Below are positions 8,668 through 15,627 of a stretch of 48,446 nt of DNA, piece by piece. The stretch spans positions 1-48,446 of the forward strand of contig NZ_JAQLFP010000021.1 in assembly GCF_028207065.1 (NCBI RefSeq), written 5' to 3'. The notes beneath the pieces were generated by a model. That model was not told the DNA's origin. It saw only the letters and a program-made list of their open reading frames with translations, and did not search any database. Source of the stretch: Collinsella aerofaciens (GTDB lineage Bacteria; Actinomycetota; Coriobacteriia; Coriobacteriales; Coriobacteriaceae). Each line of letters begins with the position of its first letter. Position 1 is the first letter of the stretch. The position numbers and the translations under genes were made by a program.

Positions 8668-10065
8668 ATGGAGCGTCCCTGCGCATGGAAAAAGTACACG
8701 CCACAGCAGATCGAGGAGCTCGAGGAGCTTTGCCGCGGCTACAAGCAGTTTTTGAGTGAGAACAAGACCGAGCGCCTGTGCGTCAAGGCCGGTATCAAGA
8801 TGGCCGAGGAGGCGGGCTACGTCAATCTGGAGACCGTGATCGCCGAGGGCCGCGCGCTCAAGGCCGGCGACAAGGTGTACGCCGCCAACCACGGCAAGGA
8901 CCTCATGCTCGTCAACCTGGGCACCGCCCCGCTCGAGCAGGGCTTTAACATCCTGGGCGCCCACGTGGACTCGCCGCGCCTGGACCTCAAGCAGAACCCC
9001 GCCTTCGAGGCCGGCGACATGGCCTACCTCGACACGCACTACTATGGCGGCGTCAAGAGCTACCACTGGGTCGCTTCCCCGCTCGCACTCGTAGGCGTCA
9101 TCTGCAAAAAGGACGGCACCACCGTCGACATCAACATCGGTGACAAGGCTGACGACCCGGTCTTTACCATCTCCGACCTGCTGATCCACCTCTCGAGCGA
9201 GCAGATGGCCAAGCCCGCCAAGGACGCCGTCGACGCCGAGATCCTCGACGTGATTGTGGGCGGCCGCCCCGTCAAGTTTGACGAGGACGACAAGGACGCC
9301 CCCAAGGAGCCCGTCAAGCAGATGTTCCTGGACATCCTCAAGGAGCAGTACGACGTCGAGGAGGAGGACTTCCTCTCCGCCGAGATCGAGGTCGTGCCCG
9401 CCGGCCCCGCCCGCGACATGGGCCTCGACCGTTCCATGATTTTGGGCTATGGCCACGACGACCGCGTCTGCGCCTACCCCTCCATGCTCGCCCAGATCAA
9501 TGTGGCCAATGTCGAGCGCACGAGCATCACGCTCATCGTCGACAAAGAGGAGATCGGCTCCGTGGGTGCCACCGGCATGACGAGCCGTTTCTTCGAGAAC
9601 ACCGTCGCCGAAATCATGACGCTCGCCGGCGAGAGCAGCCCGCTGGCCCTGCGCCGCGCACTCGCCCGCAGCCGCATGCTCTCCTCTGACGTGTCCGCCG
9701 GCTTTGACCCGGGCTACGCCGGCAAGTTCGAGACCAAGAACGCAGCCTTTATGGGTCGCGGCCTGTGCTTTAACAAATACACGGGCAGCCGCGGCAAGGG
9801 CGGCTCCAACGACGCCGACGCCGAGTACGTGGCCCTCATCCGCGACATCATGGACGAGGCGGGCGTTGACTTCCAGACCTGCGAGCTCGGCCGCGTCAAC
9901 GCGGGCGGCGGCGGCACCATCGCCTACATCATGGCCGAGTATGGCATGAATGTCATCGACTCCGGCGTTGCCGTCCTGTCCATGCACGCCCTGTGGGAGG
10001 TCGCTAACAAGGCCGATATCTACGAGGCCTATCGCGGCTACAAAGCCTTCCTCGAGCGCGCCTAA
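8668..10065 (+). CDS. M18 family metallo-aminopeptidase
   Basis: 465 aa. A cytosolic zinc aminopeptidase of family M18 (aspartyl aminopeptidase/yeast aminopeptidase I type), which removes N-terminal residues from peptides as a dodecamer. Expected di-zinc ligands and catalytic residues are visible: His99 and Asp101 in AHVDSPRLD, Asp264/265 in GYGHDDRVCAYP, Glu294/295 in DKEEIGS, Asp341 in SSDVSAG, and His440 in SMHALWE. Start: ATG with AAAGGAG 9 nt upstream; the frame stays open to 8107 but only as antisense of polA. Acidic preference is inferred from the family, not shown. The next gene, yaaA, follows after 102 nt. Confidence 0.93.
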   Translation: MERPCAWKKYTPQQIEELEELCRGYKQFLSENKTERLCVKAGIKMAEEAGYVNLETVIAEGRALKAGDKVYAANHGKDLMLVNLGTAPLEQGFNILGAHVDSPRLDLKQNPAFEAGDMAYLDTHYYGGVKSYHWVASPLALVGVICKKDGTTVDINIGDKADDPVFTISDLLIHLSSEQMAKPAKDAVDAEILDVIVGGRPVKFDEDDKDAPKEPVKQMFLDILKEQYDVEEEDFLSAEIEVVPAGPARDMGLDRSMILGYGHDDRVCAYPSMLAQINVANVERTSITLIVDKEEIGSVGATGMTSRFFENTVAEIMTLAGESSPLALRRALARSRMLSSDVSAGFDPGYAGKFETKNAAFMGRGLCFNKYTGSRGKGGSNDADAEYVALIRDIMDEAGVDFQTCELGRVNAGGGGTIAYIMAEYGMNVIDSGVAVLSMHALWEVANKADIYEAYRGYKAFLERA

Positions 10066-10167
10066 CCGACCCTTCATCAGTTGCGGTGAAATACGGACTA
10101 AACTGGCCCATAAACGGCAAAACAGACCGTATTCCTCCGCAACTTCCTTTTTGGCAGAGGAGAGTCC

Positions 10168-10977
10168 ATGCTGCAGGTCATCATTTCGCCCGCCAAGCAG
10201 ATGCGCGCTGCCCAAGATGCTTTTGAAGTCCTGGGCATTCCACCTTTTGCGCACGAGACGGCTCGCCTCCACCGCGCACTGCTAGATATCGAGCGGAATG
10301 AAGGCAGCGGCGGCCTGCAGGCGCTATGGAACGTAAGTGACAAACTGCTGGGGCCTTGCCTCAACACCCTGCATGAGTTCGGGCCCATCCTGAAAAACGG
10401 CGATCTCGAGAATCCCGCACTCGCGCGCCGCATCTCCCCTGCCATCATGTCCTATCACGGCATTCAGTACCAGAGCATGGCACCCGAGGTGATGGATTCC
10501 GCGCAGCTCGCATGGATGCAAGACCATCTATGGATCCTCTCGGGCCTTTACGGATGCGTACGCCCCTTTCATGCCGTTGAACCGTATCGGCTGGAGATGG
10601 GCGCGAAGCTTGCCGTCGACGATTCCCGAGACCTCTACGCGTTTTGGGGCGACAAGCTCGCACGAGCCATCGCTCCGGCGGGCTCCAACGCTACGATCGT
10701 CAACCTCGCCAGCGCGGAATACGCCAAAGCCGTTCTGCCCCGCCTCACCACCGATGTCACGGTCGTCACATGTCTCTTTGGCGAAGGCATCCGCAACGGC
10801 AAGCCCATCCAACGGTCGACCGCCAGCAAAAAGGCACGCGGCTCCATGGTGCGCTGGATGGCCGAAAACAAGCTCGAGGATGTAAGCGGGCTCACCGCGT
10901 TCGACGTTGGTTATCGTCACTTTCCCGAGCTTTCAAATAAAAACACTTTGGTCTTCCTGAACGAACAGGCCTTGTAG
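10168..10977 (+). CDS. yaaA: YaaA family peroxide-stress protein (DUF328)
   Basis: 269 aa, close to the usual length of about 257. YaaA proteins lower free iron and protect DNA under peroxide stress and can bind DNA; the chemistry is not settled. The family N terminus VIISPAKQM is clear, as are LSGLYGCVRPFHAVEPYRLEMGAKL (about 129-153) and the C-terminal FDVGYRHFPELSN. Start: ATG with AGAGGAGA 5-8 nt upstream. It may be cotranscribed with the M18 peptidase gene. A short GCCGCC/GGCGGC repeat (11000-11018) lies at its convergent junction with the next gene. Confidence 0.9.
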   Translation: MLQVIISPAKQMRAAQDAFEVLGIPPFAHETARLHRALLDIERNEGSGGLQALWNVSDKLLGPCLNTLHEFGPILKNGDLENPALARRISPAIMSYHGIQYQSMAPEVMDSAQLAWMQDHLWILSGLYGCVRPFHAVEPYRLEMGAKLAVDDSRDLYAFWGDKLARAIAPAGSNATIVNLASAEYAKAVLPRLTTDVTVVTCLFGEGIRNGKPIQRSTASKKARGSMVRWMAENKLEDVSGLTAFDVGYRHFPELSNKNTLVFLNEQAL

Positions 10978-11017
10978 GACCACCGCTACTTTTGAATGTG
11001 CCGCCTAGGCACGGCGG

Positions 11018-11539
11018 CTATTGCGCCAAGCCGTCGGCTCTGGCAATTTCATTTGTCGAGCCGTCCTGATAGGCAATCTTGACATGTTCTACCTCGGACA
11101 CCGCAACACCCGTCGGAGGCTCCAGGCGCCATTCCGTCAGGGCGATATCCATGGTCGTGGGAACGTCTCCTTGATTTTTGAGCTTCACCGTCAACGTTTT
11201 GAGCGCCGCATCAAACGTCACGCGTTCGATTTCTTCACCTGGAATGGACCCACCACTCAGCTGCAACTGCACAAACTCATCGCGCGGGTACCAATAATCG
11301 CCCGGGACGGCGAGCGTATTGGCATTACCGCCAGTACTCCTCACCGTCATAACCGGTAGGCTATCATCAGCCTCAAACTCCCAAGAAGCGCCGCCGCGAC
11401 CGCCAAACGTCCAAATACAAAAGGCAATCACCAACACGGCAAGCACCGCAAAACCAATCGCGACAAGGCCATGATGGGCACGGCCCTCCTCGGCCGACAC
11501 ATCCCACTGCGTCTCTCGATATAGATGCTTGTCTTCCAT
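11018..11539 (-). CDS. Membrane-anchored hypothetical protein
   Basis: 173 aa, not assigned to a named family. A short cytosolic N terminus is followed by one strong membrane span (about 24-46, rich in Val, Leu and Ala), then a Gly-rich linker and an outer domain of about 120 aa made mainly of predicted beta strands (for example LKTLTVKLKNQGDVPTTMD). This layout suggests a surface-exposed immunoglobulin-like or FxLYD-like domain held by a signal anchor, which is inference. Start: ATG with GGGGAGG 4 nt upstream; the longer open frame upstream overlaps the TPP riboswitch and thiC antisense. It is divergent from thiC. Confidence 0.75.
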   Translation of the reverse strand: MEDKHLYRETQWDVSAEEGRAHHGLVAIGFAVLAVLVIAFCIWTFGGRGGASWEFEADDSLPVMTVRSTGGNANTLAVPGDYWYPRDEFVQLQLSGGSIPGEEIERVTFDAALKTLTVKLKNQGDVPTTMDIALTEWRLEPPTGVAVSEVEHVKIAYQDGSTNEIARADGLAQ

Positions 11540-11564
11540 GTTCGCCTCCCCGCAGGCACGCTCG

Positions 11565-11595
11565 TTAGGCCAATCGTACCCATTCGAGCTATACT
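11565..11595 (+). promoter_or_regulatory. Candidate thiC promoter
   Basis: TATACT at 11590-11595 is a good -10. TTAGGC at 11565-11570 is a weak -35 at 19 nt. Transcription would begin near 11602, just before the TPP aptamer. Confidence 0.4.
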
Positions 11596-11610
11596 TGAGC
11601 CCATTACATA

Positions 11611-11702
11611 AACGGGGAGCTTGCGGGACAAGACGGCAGGCTGAGACTGGGCGCGCCCGCCCTGACCCGCGAACCTGATATGGGTAATGCCAACGAAGGG
11701 AG
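11611..11702 (+). promoter_or_regulatory. TPP riboswitch (THI element) upstream of thiC
   Basis: The aptamer's conserved blocks are all present and in order: CGGGGAGC (11613-11620), GGCTGAGA (11639-11646), GACCCGCGAACCTGAT (11664-11679), TGGGTAATGCC (11681-11691) and ACGAAGGGA (11693-11701). It binds thiamine pyrophosphate and lowers thiC expression when TPP is plentiful. No terminator lies between aptamer and ATG. The SD AAGGGAG (11696-11702) is itself the conserved 3' strand of the aptamer, so control should be at translation start. Confidence 0.97.
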
Positions 11703-11710
11703 CCGTGCCA

Positions 11711-13045
11711 ATGAGCACACAGACCGAGCCCAAGCTCGTCACGCAAATCGACTTCGCCCGCGCCGGGCAGATCACGCCGCAGATGAAAGAGGTCGCCGAG
11801 CGCGAGCATCGCGACCCCGAGTACATCCGCGAGCGCGTGGCCGACGGCCGCATCGCCATTCCCGCCAACATCGTGCATATCAAAAAGGGCATGCGCGCCT
11901 TTGGTGTCGGCGAGGGCCTGTCCACCAAGGTCAATGTGAACTTGGGCATCTCGGGCGACAAGGCCGATGCCGCGGAGGAATGGAAGAAGGTCAAGATTGC
12001 CGAGGACTTTGGCGCCGACGCCATCATGGACCTCTCCAACTCGGGCAAGACGCGCCAGTTCCGCCAGCAGCTCATCGACGAGACGCCGCTCATGGTGGGC
12101 ACGGTGCCCATGTACGACGCCATCGGCTATATGGAAAAGCCGCTGGTCAAGCTCACCAAGGACGACCTGCTCGAGGTCGTGCGCGCACACGCCGAGGACG
12201 GCGTGGACTTTATGACCATCCACTGCGGCATCAACAAGTCAGTCATCAAGACCTTTAAGGAGACCGGCCGCCTCATGAACATCGTCAGCCGCGGCGGCTC
12301 GCTGCTGTTTGGCTGGATGGAGGTCACCGGCAACGAAAACCCCTTCTACGAGTTCTACGACGAGGTGCTCGAAATCTGCCACGAGTACGACGTGACGATC
12401 TCGCTCGGCGACTCCTGCCGCCCGGGCTGCCTCTACGACTCCAACGACGCCACCGAGACCGCCGAGATGATCGAGCTGGGCAAGCTGTGCAAGCGCGCCT
12501 GGGCAGCCGGCGTCCAGGTCATGGTCGAGGGCCCGGGCCACATGGCGCTCGATGAGATTGCCGCCAACATGAAACTGCAGAAGCGCCTGTGCCACAACGC
12601 CCCGTTCTATGTGCTCGGGCCGCTGGTGACCGATATCGGCGTGGGTTACGACCACATCACCGCTGCCATCGGCGGCGCCATCTCCGCCAGCTCCGGTGCC
12701 GACTTCCTGTGCTACGTGACGCCGGCTGAGCACCTGTGCCTGCCCAACGCCCAGGACGTGCTCGATGGCCTCATGGCCACCAAGATTGCCGCGCACGCCG
12801 CCGATATCGCCAAGAAGGTGCCGCACGCCCGCGACATGGACGACAAGATGGGCCAGGCACGCCGCAAGCTCGACTGGGATGCCATGTGGAAGTGTGCTCT
12901 CGATCCGGTCACGAGCCGCAAGCGCTACGAGGAATCCCCCGCCGCCACCGAGGGCACCTGCACCATGTGCGGCAAGATGTGCGCCGTTCGCACCGTCAAC
13001 AAGGTGTTCGAAGGCACGACAATCGACCTCGGCATGGAGGACTAA
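11711..13045 (+). CDS. thiC: Phosphomethylpyrimidine synthase ThiC
   Basis: 444 aa, the shorter ThiC form without the N-terminal extension of proteobacterial enzymes. A radical-SAM enzyme, it rearranges aminoimidazole ribotide into hydroxymethylpyrimidine phosphate for thiamine synthesis. The C-terminal iron-sulfur motif is CTMCGKMC (Cys417, 420, 424), spaced CX2CX3C. Conserved GDSCRPGCLYDS and MVEGPGHMALDEI are visible, along with DHITAAIGG. Start: ATG 8 nt after AAGGGAG; two further in-frame codons upstream lie in the riboswitch. It is followed by thiD after 177 nt that contain separate promoter signals. Confidence 0.97.
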   Translation: MSTQTEPKLVTQIDFARAGQITPQMKEVAEREHRDPEYIRERVADGRIAIPANIVHIKKGMRAFGVGEGLSTKVNVNLGISGDKADAAEEWKKVKIAEDFGADAIMDLSNSGKTRQFRQQLIDETPLMVGTVPMYDAIGYMEKPLVKLTKDDLLEVVRAHAEDGVDFMTIHCGINKSVIKTFKETGRLMNIVSRGGSLLFGWMEVTGNENPFYEFYDEVLEICHEYDVTISLGDSCRPGCLYDSNDATETAEMIELGKLCKRAWAAGVQVMVEGPGHMALDEIAANMKLQKRLCHNAPFYVLGPLVTDIGVGYDHITAAIGGAISASSGADFLCYVTPAEHLCLPNAQDVLDGLMATKIAAHAADIAKKVPHARDMDDKMGQARRKLDWDAMWKCALDPVTSRKRYEESPAATEGTCTMCGKMCAVRTVNKVFEGTTIDLGMED

Positions 13046-13080
13046 CGCGTCATCGGAGCCGCAATCGAACACAAGGTGCT

Positions 13081-13117
13081 CGTCAATTGTTGACGTGTGA
13101 ACATTTGCTTATATTTA
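13081..13117 (+). promoter_or_regulatory. Candidate promoter with palindromic operator upstream of thiD
   Basis: TTGACG (13090-13095) and TATTTA (13112-13117) are 16 nt apart. The -35 is the right half of a perfect palindrome CGTCAA-TTG-TTGACG (13081-13095), a plausible repressor site. A transcript from here would pass through the hairpin at 13137-13166. Confidence 0.35.
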
Positions 13118-13136
13118 CGTAAAGATTGCACCGCCC

Positions 13137-13166
13137 GCCCGGGATCGGCATACAGCCGGCCCGGGC
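13137..13166 (+). terminator. Hairpin between thiC and thiD, possible thiC terminator
   Basis: GCCCGGG (13137-13143) pairs with CCCGGGC (13160-13166), enclosing a second CGGC/GCCG stem. ATCTTTAT follows, a short U-run. It could end thiC transcripts or fold in the leader of a thiD transcript. Confidence 0.5.
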
Positions 13167-13171
13167 ATCTT

Positions 13172-13177
13172 TATAAT
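13172..13177 (+). promoter_or_regulatory. Candidate thiD -10 element
   Basis: A perfect TATAAT 46 nt before the thiD start, directly after the hairpin. The -35 position (CATACA, 17 nt upstream) is only a partial match and lies inside the hairpin. Confidence 0.45.
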
Positions 13178-13222
13178 GCGGATTGAAGACCCATTTGAAT
13201 CCGACCGAACAAGGGAGCGAAC

Positions 13223-14053
13223 ATGGATCGCAGCAAGGTACCTGCCGTCCTGTCCATCGCAGGATCCGATTCCAGCGGCGGCGCCGGCATTCAGGCCGAT
13301 ATCAAGACTATCACGGCGCACCGTCTGTATGCCGAGACGGCCATCACGGCCATCACCGCACAGAACACCCTGGGCGTCACCGCCGTGCAGGACATCTCCC
13401 CCGATATTGTCGCGGCGCAGATCGATGCCGTCTTTGACGATATCCGCCCCAACGCCGTCAAAATCGGCATGGTCTCCTCTGCCGAGATTATCGAGGTTAT
13501 CGCCGAGCGCTTGAGCGCCTGGGATGCGCAGAATATCGTCGTCGACCCCGTCATGGTTGCCACCTCGGGCGCTCGCCTCATCGCCGAGGATGCTGCCGAG
13601 GCGCTCACCCACTGCCTGTTCCCGTTGGCGACCGTTATCACGTCCAATATTCCCGAGGCCATGGCGCTGCTCGACTACGAGGTCGATTCCGAGCGCACGC
13701 AGCAAAACGCCGCCATGCTCCTCACCCGCCGCTTTGGTTGCGCATCCCTCGTTAAGGGTGGGCATCTTGTCAACGAGGCCAACGATGTATTGGCCGAACC
13801 CGCGCCACTCGATAACGAAGGCAACCATATGGGCGATCCGCTCACCACGTGGTTCCGCCACAAGCGCATCGAGACCGGCAACACGCATGGCACCGGCTGC
13901 ACGCTTTCATCCGCCATCGCCTGCGCATTGGCGCAGGGCATGGATCTTGCCGACGCCGTCAACGCCGGCAAGGCCTACCTAACGGGCGCTCTCGCCGCCG
14001 GCTTTGACATGGGCAAAGGCTCCGGCCCTGTCAACCACATGTGGCAATACTAA
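13223..14053 (+). CDS. thiD: Hydroxymethylpyrimidine/phosphomethylpyrimidine kinase
   Basis: 276 aa. It phosphorylates HMP and HMP-P to HMP-PP, the pyrimidine half of thiamine. It belongs to the ribokinase-like fold: N-terminal SIAGSDSSGGAGIQADIKT (about 11-29) binds the pyrimidine, VDPVMVATSG is central, and the C-terminal anion-hole motif is HGTGCTLSSAIA with the catalytic Cys. Start: ATG with AAGGGAG 5-6 nt upstream. It continues the ThiC pathway, but no thiE or thiM is fused or adjacent. It is convergent with the pentapeptide-repeat gene. Confidence 0.95.
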   Translation: MDRSKVPAVLSIAGSDSSGGAGIQADIKTITAHRLYAETAITAITAQNTLGVTAVQDISPDIVAAQIDAVFDDIRPNAVKIGMVSSAEIIEVIAERLSAWDAQNIVVDPVMVATSGARLIAEDAAEALTHCLFPLATVITSNIPEAMALLDYEVDSERTQQNAAMLLTRRFGCASLVKGGHLVNEANDVLAEPAPLDNEGNHMGDPLTTWFRHKRIETGNTHGTGCTLSSAIACALAQGMDLADAVNAGKAYLTGALAAGFDMGKGSGPVNHMWQY

Positions 14054-14097
14054 ATAGCCAGTAACCTGCCAAAAAAAGACAGGCTACCTTGCACCAA

Positions 14098-14162
14098 AAA
14101 CCGTCGCAACATTCGATGAAAATCGTGCAAACGCGAAAAATCATTAAATGTTGCGACGGTTT
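14098..14162. terminator. 16-bp perfect inverted repeat, likely bidirectional terminator
   Basis: Arms 14098-14113 and 14147-14162 are perfectly complementary over 16 bp, with a 33-nt AT-rich loop. T-runs lie on both sides (TTTGATTTT to the right on plus, TTTTTGG to the left on minus), so it could end both thiD and the pentapeptide gene. The long loop is unusual for an intrinsic terminator. Confidence 0.55.
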
Positions 14163-14198
14163 GATTTTAGATAGCGGTCGAGCAAAGGACCAGAGCGC

Positions 14199-14810
14199 CT
14201 ATTCGTCGGCGAGTTGAATTCCCAACAAACCCGAGAGCGCAAGTGCCTGCTCGGCATTGACCGTCAGGCCCCGCAGCTCACGGTAGTCGCCCGAGATGAC
14301 AGGGGCCGCGAACGCGCATCGCGATACATCCACGCCGGAAAGCGGCGTCTTGAACACATCGATTCGCGTCAGGTCGCAGCCGTCCAAGCGCAATTGCCCC
14401 AGCTTTGCCCCCTGGAGTGCGGCCTCGGTCAAACGCGTGTCATGCGCAGCCATGGGGCCAATGCGTCCCTCCGAAAGGTTCGCATAGCTCAAATCGCACG
14501 ATGTAAACGACACGCTCGACAGACGCGCCCTGAGCAAGTTGAGCCCCGGCGCCGAGCAGTCAACGAAGTCGCAGCGGTTGAGCCAGCAGCCTTCCATGTT
14601 GCAGCGGATAAAGCGGCAACCGCGAAACACCACGTCGCGAAACGTCGAGCCGCTCCAGTCAACGCTATCGAACTCGCAAGATCGGAACACGACGCCATCG
14701 AAGGTCGCGCCGTTCGCCACGTCGCAGGCAAGATCCAAATCCTCAAAAGCGGTATTGGAGACGAGCTCATCGCCCTCGGCAAAGAGGTCGATGAGCTCGT
14801 CCATGCCCAT
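14199..14810 (-). CDS. Pentapeptide-repeat protein
   Basis: 203 aa. Tandem five-residue repeats of the A(D/N)LxX type run from about residue 25 to 130 (for example ATFDG VVFRS CEFDS VDWSG STFRD, then LSYANLSEGRI), which fold as a right-handed quadrilateral beta helix. A more degenerate part with LTEAALQGAKLGQLRLDGCDLTRI follows. Some members (Qnr, MfpA) protect DNA gyrase, but most have no known role, and nothing here singles out that function. The start is uncertain: two Met codons (14810 and 14804) lie without a clear SD. It is 79 nt downstream of the SGNH hydrolase gene on the same strand. Confidence 0.85.
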   Translation of the reverse strand: MGMDELIDLFAEGDELVSNTAFEDLDLACDVANGATFDGVVFRSCEFDSVDWSGSTFRDVVFRGCRFIRCNMEGCWLNRCDFVDCSAPGLNLLRARLSSVSFTSCDLSYANLSEGRIGPMAAHDTRLTEAALQGAKLGQLRLDGCDLTRIDVFKTPLSGVDVSRCAFAAPVISGDYRELRGLTVNAEQALALSGLLGIQLADE

Positions 14811-14889
14811 ATGGCAGCCAATCCGTTCGTTTACCCGGGCAAAACCACCACAAAGGTGCCTGCCCCCTTTGCGGTGGCTTGGGGTCGCG

Positions 14890-15549
14890 CTACTCACCGA
14901 GCATCTCTTGGAGCTTGGCTGCCACGGCATGTCCCAAGCTCTCGTGGCTTTCGGGCATCATATGCAGATAGTCGATATCGCCCGGCTCGGCAAACTCGGC
15001 GGCATTCAAAAAGTCGCAGCCAAACTGCTCGGCCACGTGCGCATAGTACTCGCCAAAATGTTCAGATGCCTCGACGGAACGCTCGTCAAAATCGGTCATA
15101 TATACATCGGCGATCTGCGGCTTGATCTTGATAGGAGCCATCAGCAGGATGCGCGGGCAAGGCGCAGCGTCGGTCCACGGAAACGCGCGGACGGCGCGAA
15201 TCAGCGCCATGGCGCCACGGGCGATATCGGAAGCTGTCACGTTAAAGACCGTCTTACAGTCGTTGGTGCCCAGCATGATCACAATGGCGTCCAGCGGCTT
15301 ATGAGCCTCGAGCAGCATCGGAAGCGCGCGAATGCCGTTGAGGTTAGTGTCCAGATGGCACATGTCGTCGCGTACCGTCGTGCGGCCGTTGAGGCCTTCT
15401 TCAATTACATGCCAGCCCTCGCCTAAGTCACGTTGGACCACGCCACACCAGCGCACATCCTGCGCATAGCGCACCGCGGTACCGTCGCGCATGCCCGCCG
15501 GATCGTAACCATAGGTGTTGCTGTCACCAAAGCACAGAACGTTTTTCAT
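14890..15549 (-). CDS. SGNH/GDSL-type hydrolase
   Basis: 219 aa, cytosolic (no signal peptide). Block I GDSNTYGYDP carries the nucleophile Ser10, block II Gly is in GLNGRTT, block III is GTNDCKT, and the block V His is likely in SHESLGHAVA. It resembles arylesterase/TesA-like esterases that cleave small acyl esters or acetyl groups; the substrate is unknown. Start: ATG with GGGGAG 6 nt upstream. An intrinsic terminator ends only 14 nt before this start, so the gene depends on read-through or on a promoter inside the upstream gene. Confidence 0.88.
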   Translation of the reverse strand: MKNVLCFGDSNTYGYDPAGMRDGTAVRYAQDVRWCGVVQRDLGEGWHVIEEGLNGRTTVRDDMCHLDTNLNGIRALPMLLEAHKPLDAIVIMLGTNDCKTVFNVTASDIARGAMALIRAVRAFPWTDAAPCPRILLMAPIKIKPQIADVYMTDFDERSVEASEHFGEYYAHVAEQFGCDFLNAAEFAEPGDIDYLHMMPESHESLGHAVAAKLQEMLGE

Positions 15550-15563
15550 CGTAAGCTCCCCAC

Positions 15564-15602
15564 TCAATAAAAAGCCGACAGGAGCAGCCTCTCCCGTCGG
15601 CT
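15564..15602 (-). terminator. Intrinsic terminator between the PARG-like gene and the SGNH gene
   Basis: 12-bp stem (15573-15584 with 15591-15602, one G-U pair, 6-nt loop) followed on the minus strand by TTTTTATTG. It is 25 nt after the PARG-like stop codon and directly before the SD of the SGNH gene. Confidence 0.85.
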
Positions 15603-15627
15603 CGGTATATCGCATCACGAGCACCGT

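Noticed and set aside
8632..10272. 546-codon minus-strand frame opposite the M18 peptidase
   Set aside because: GC-rich antisense shadow; the plus-strand frame has all M18 zinc ligands and an SD.
14199..14930. Quinolone-protection (Qnr-like) function for the pentapeptide protein
   Set aside because: Pentapeptide repeats alone do not show gyrase binding; repeats here are fewer and degenerate in the C-terminal part.
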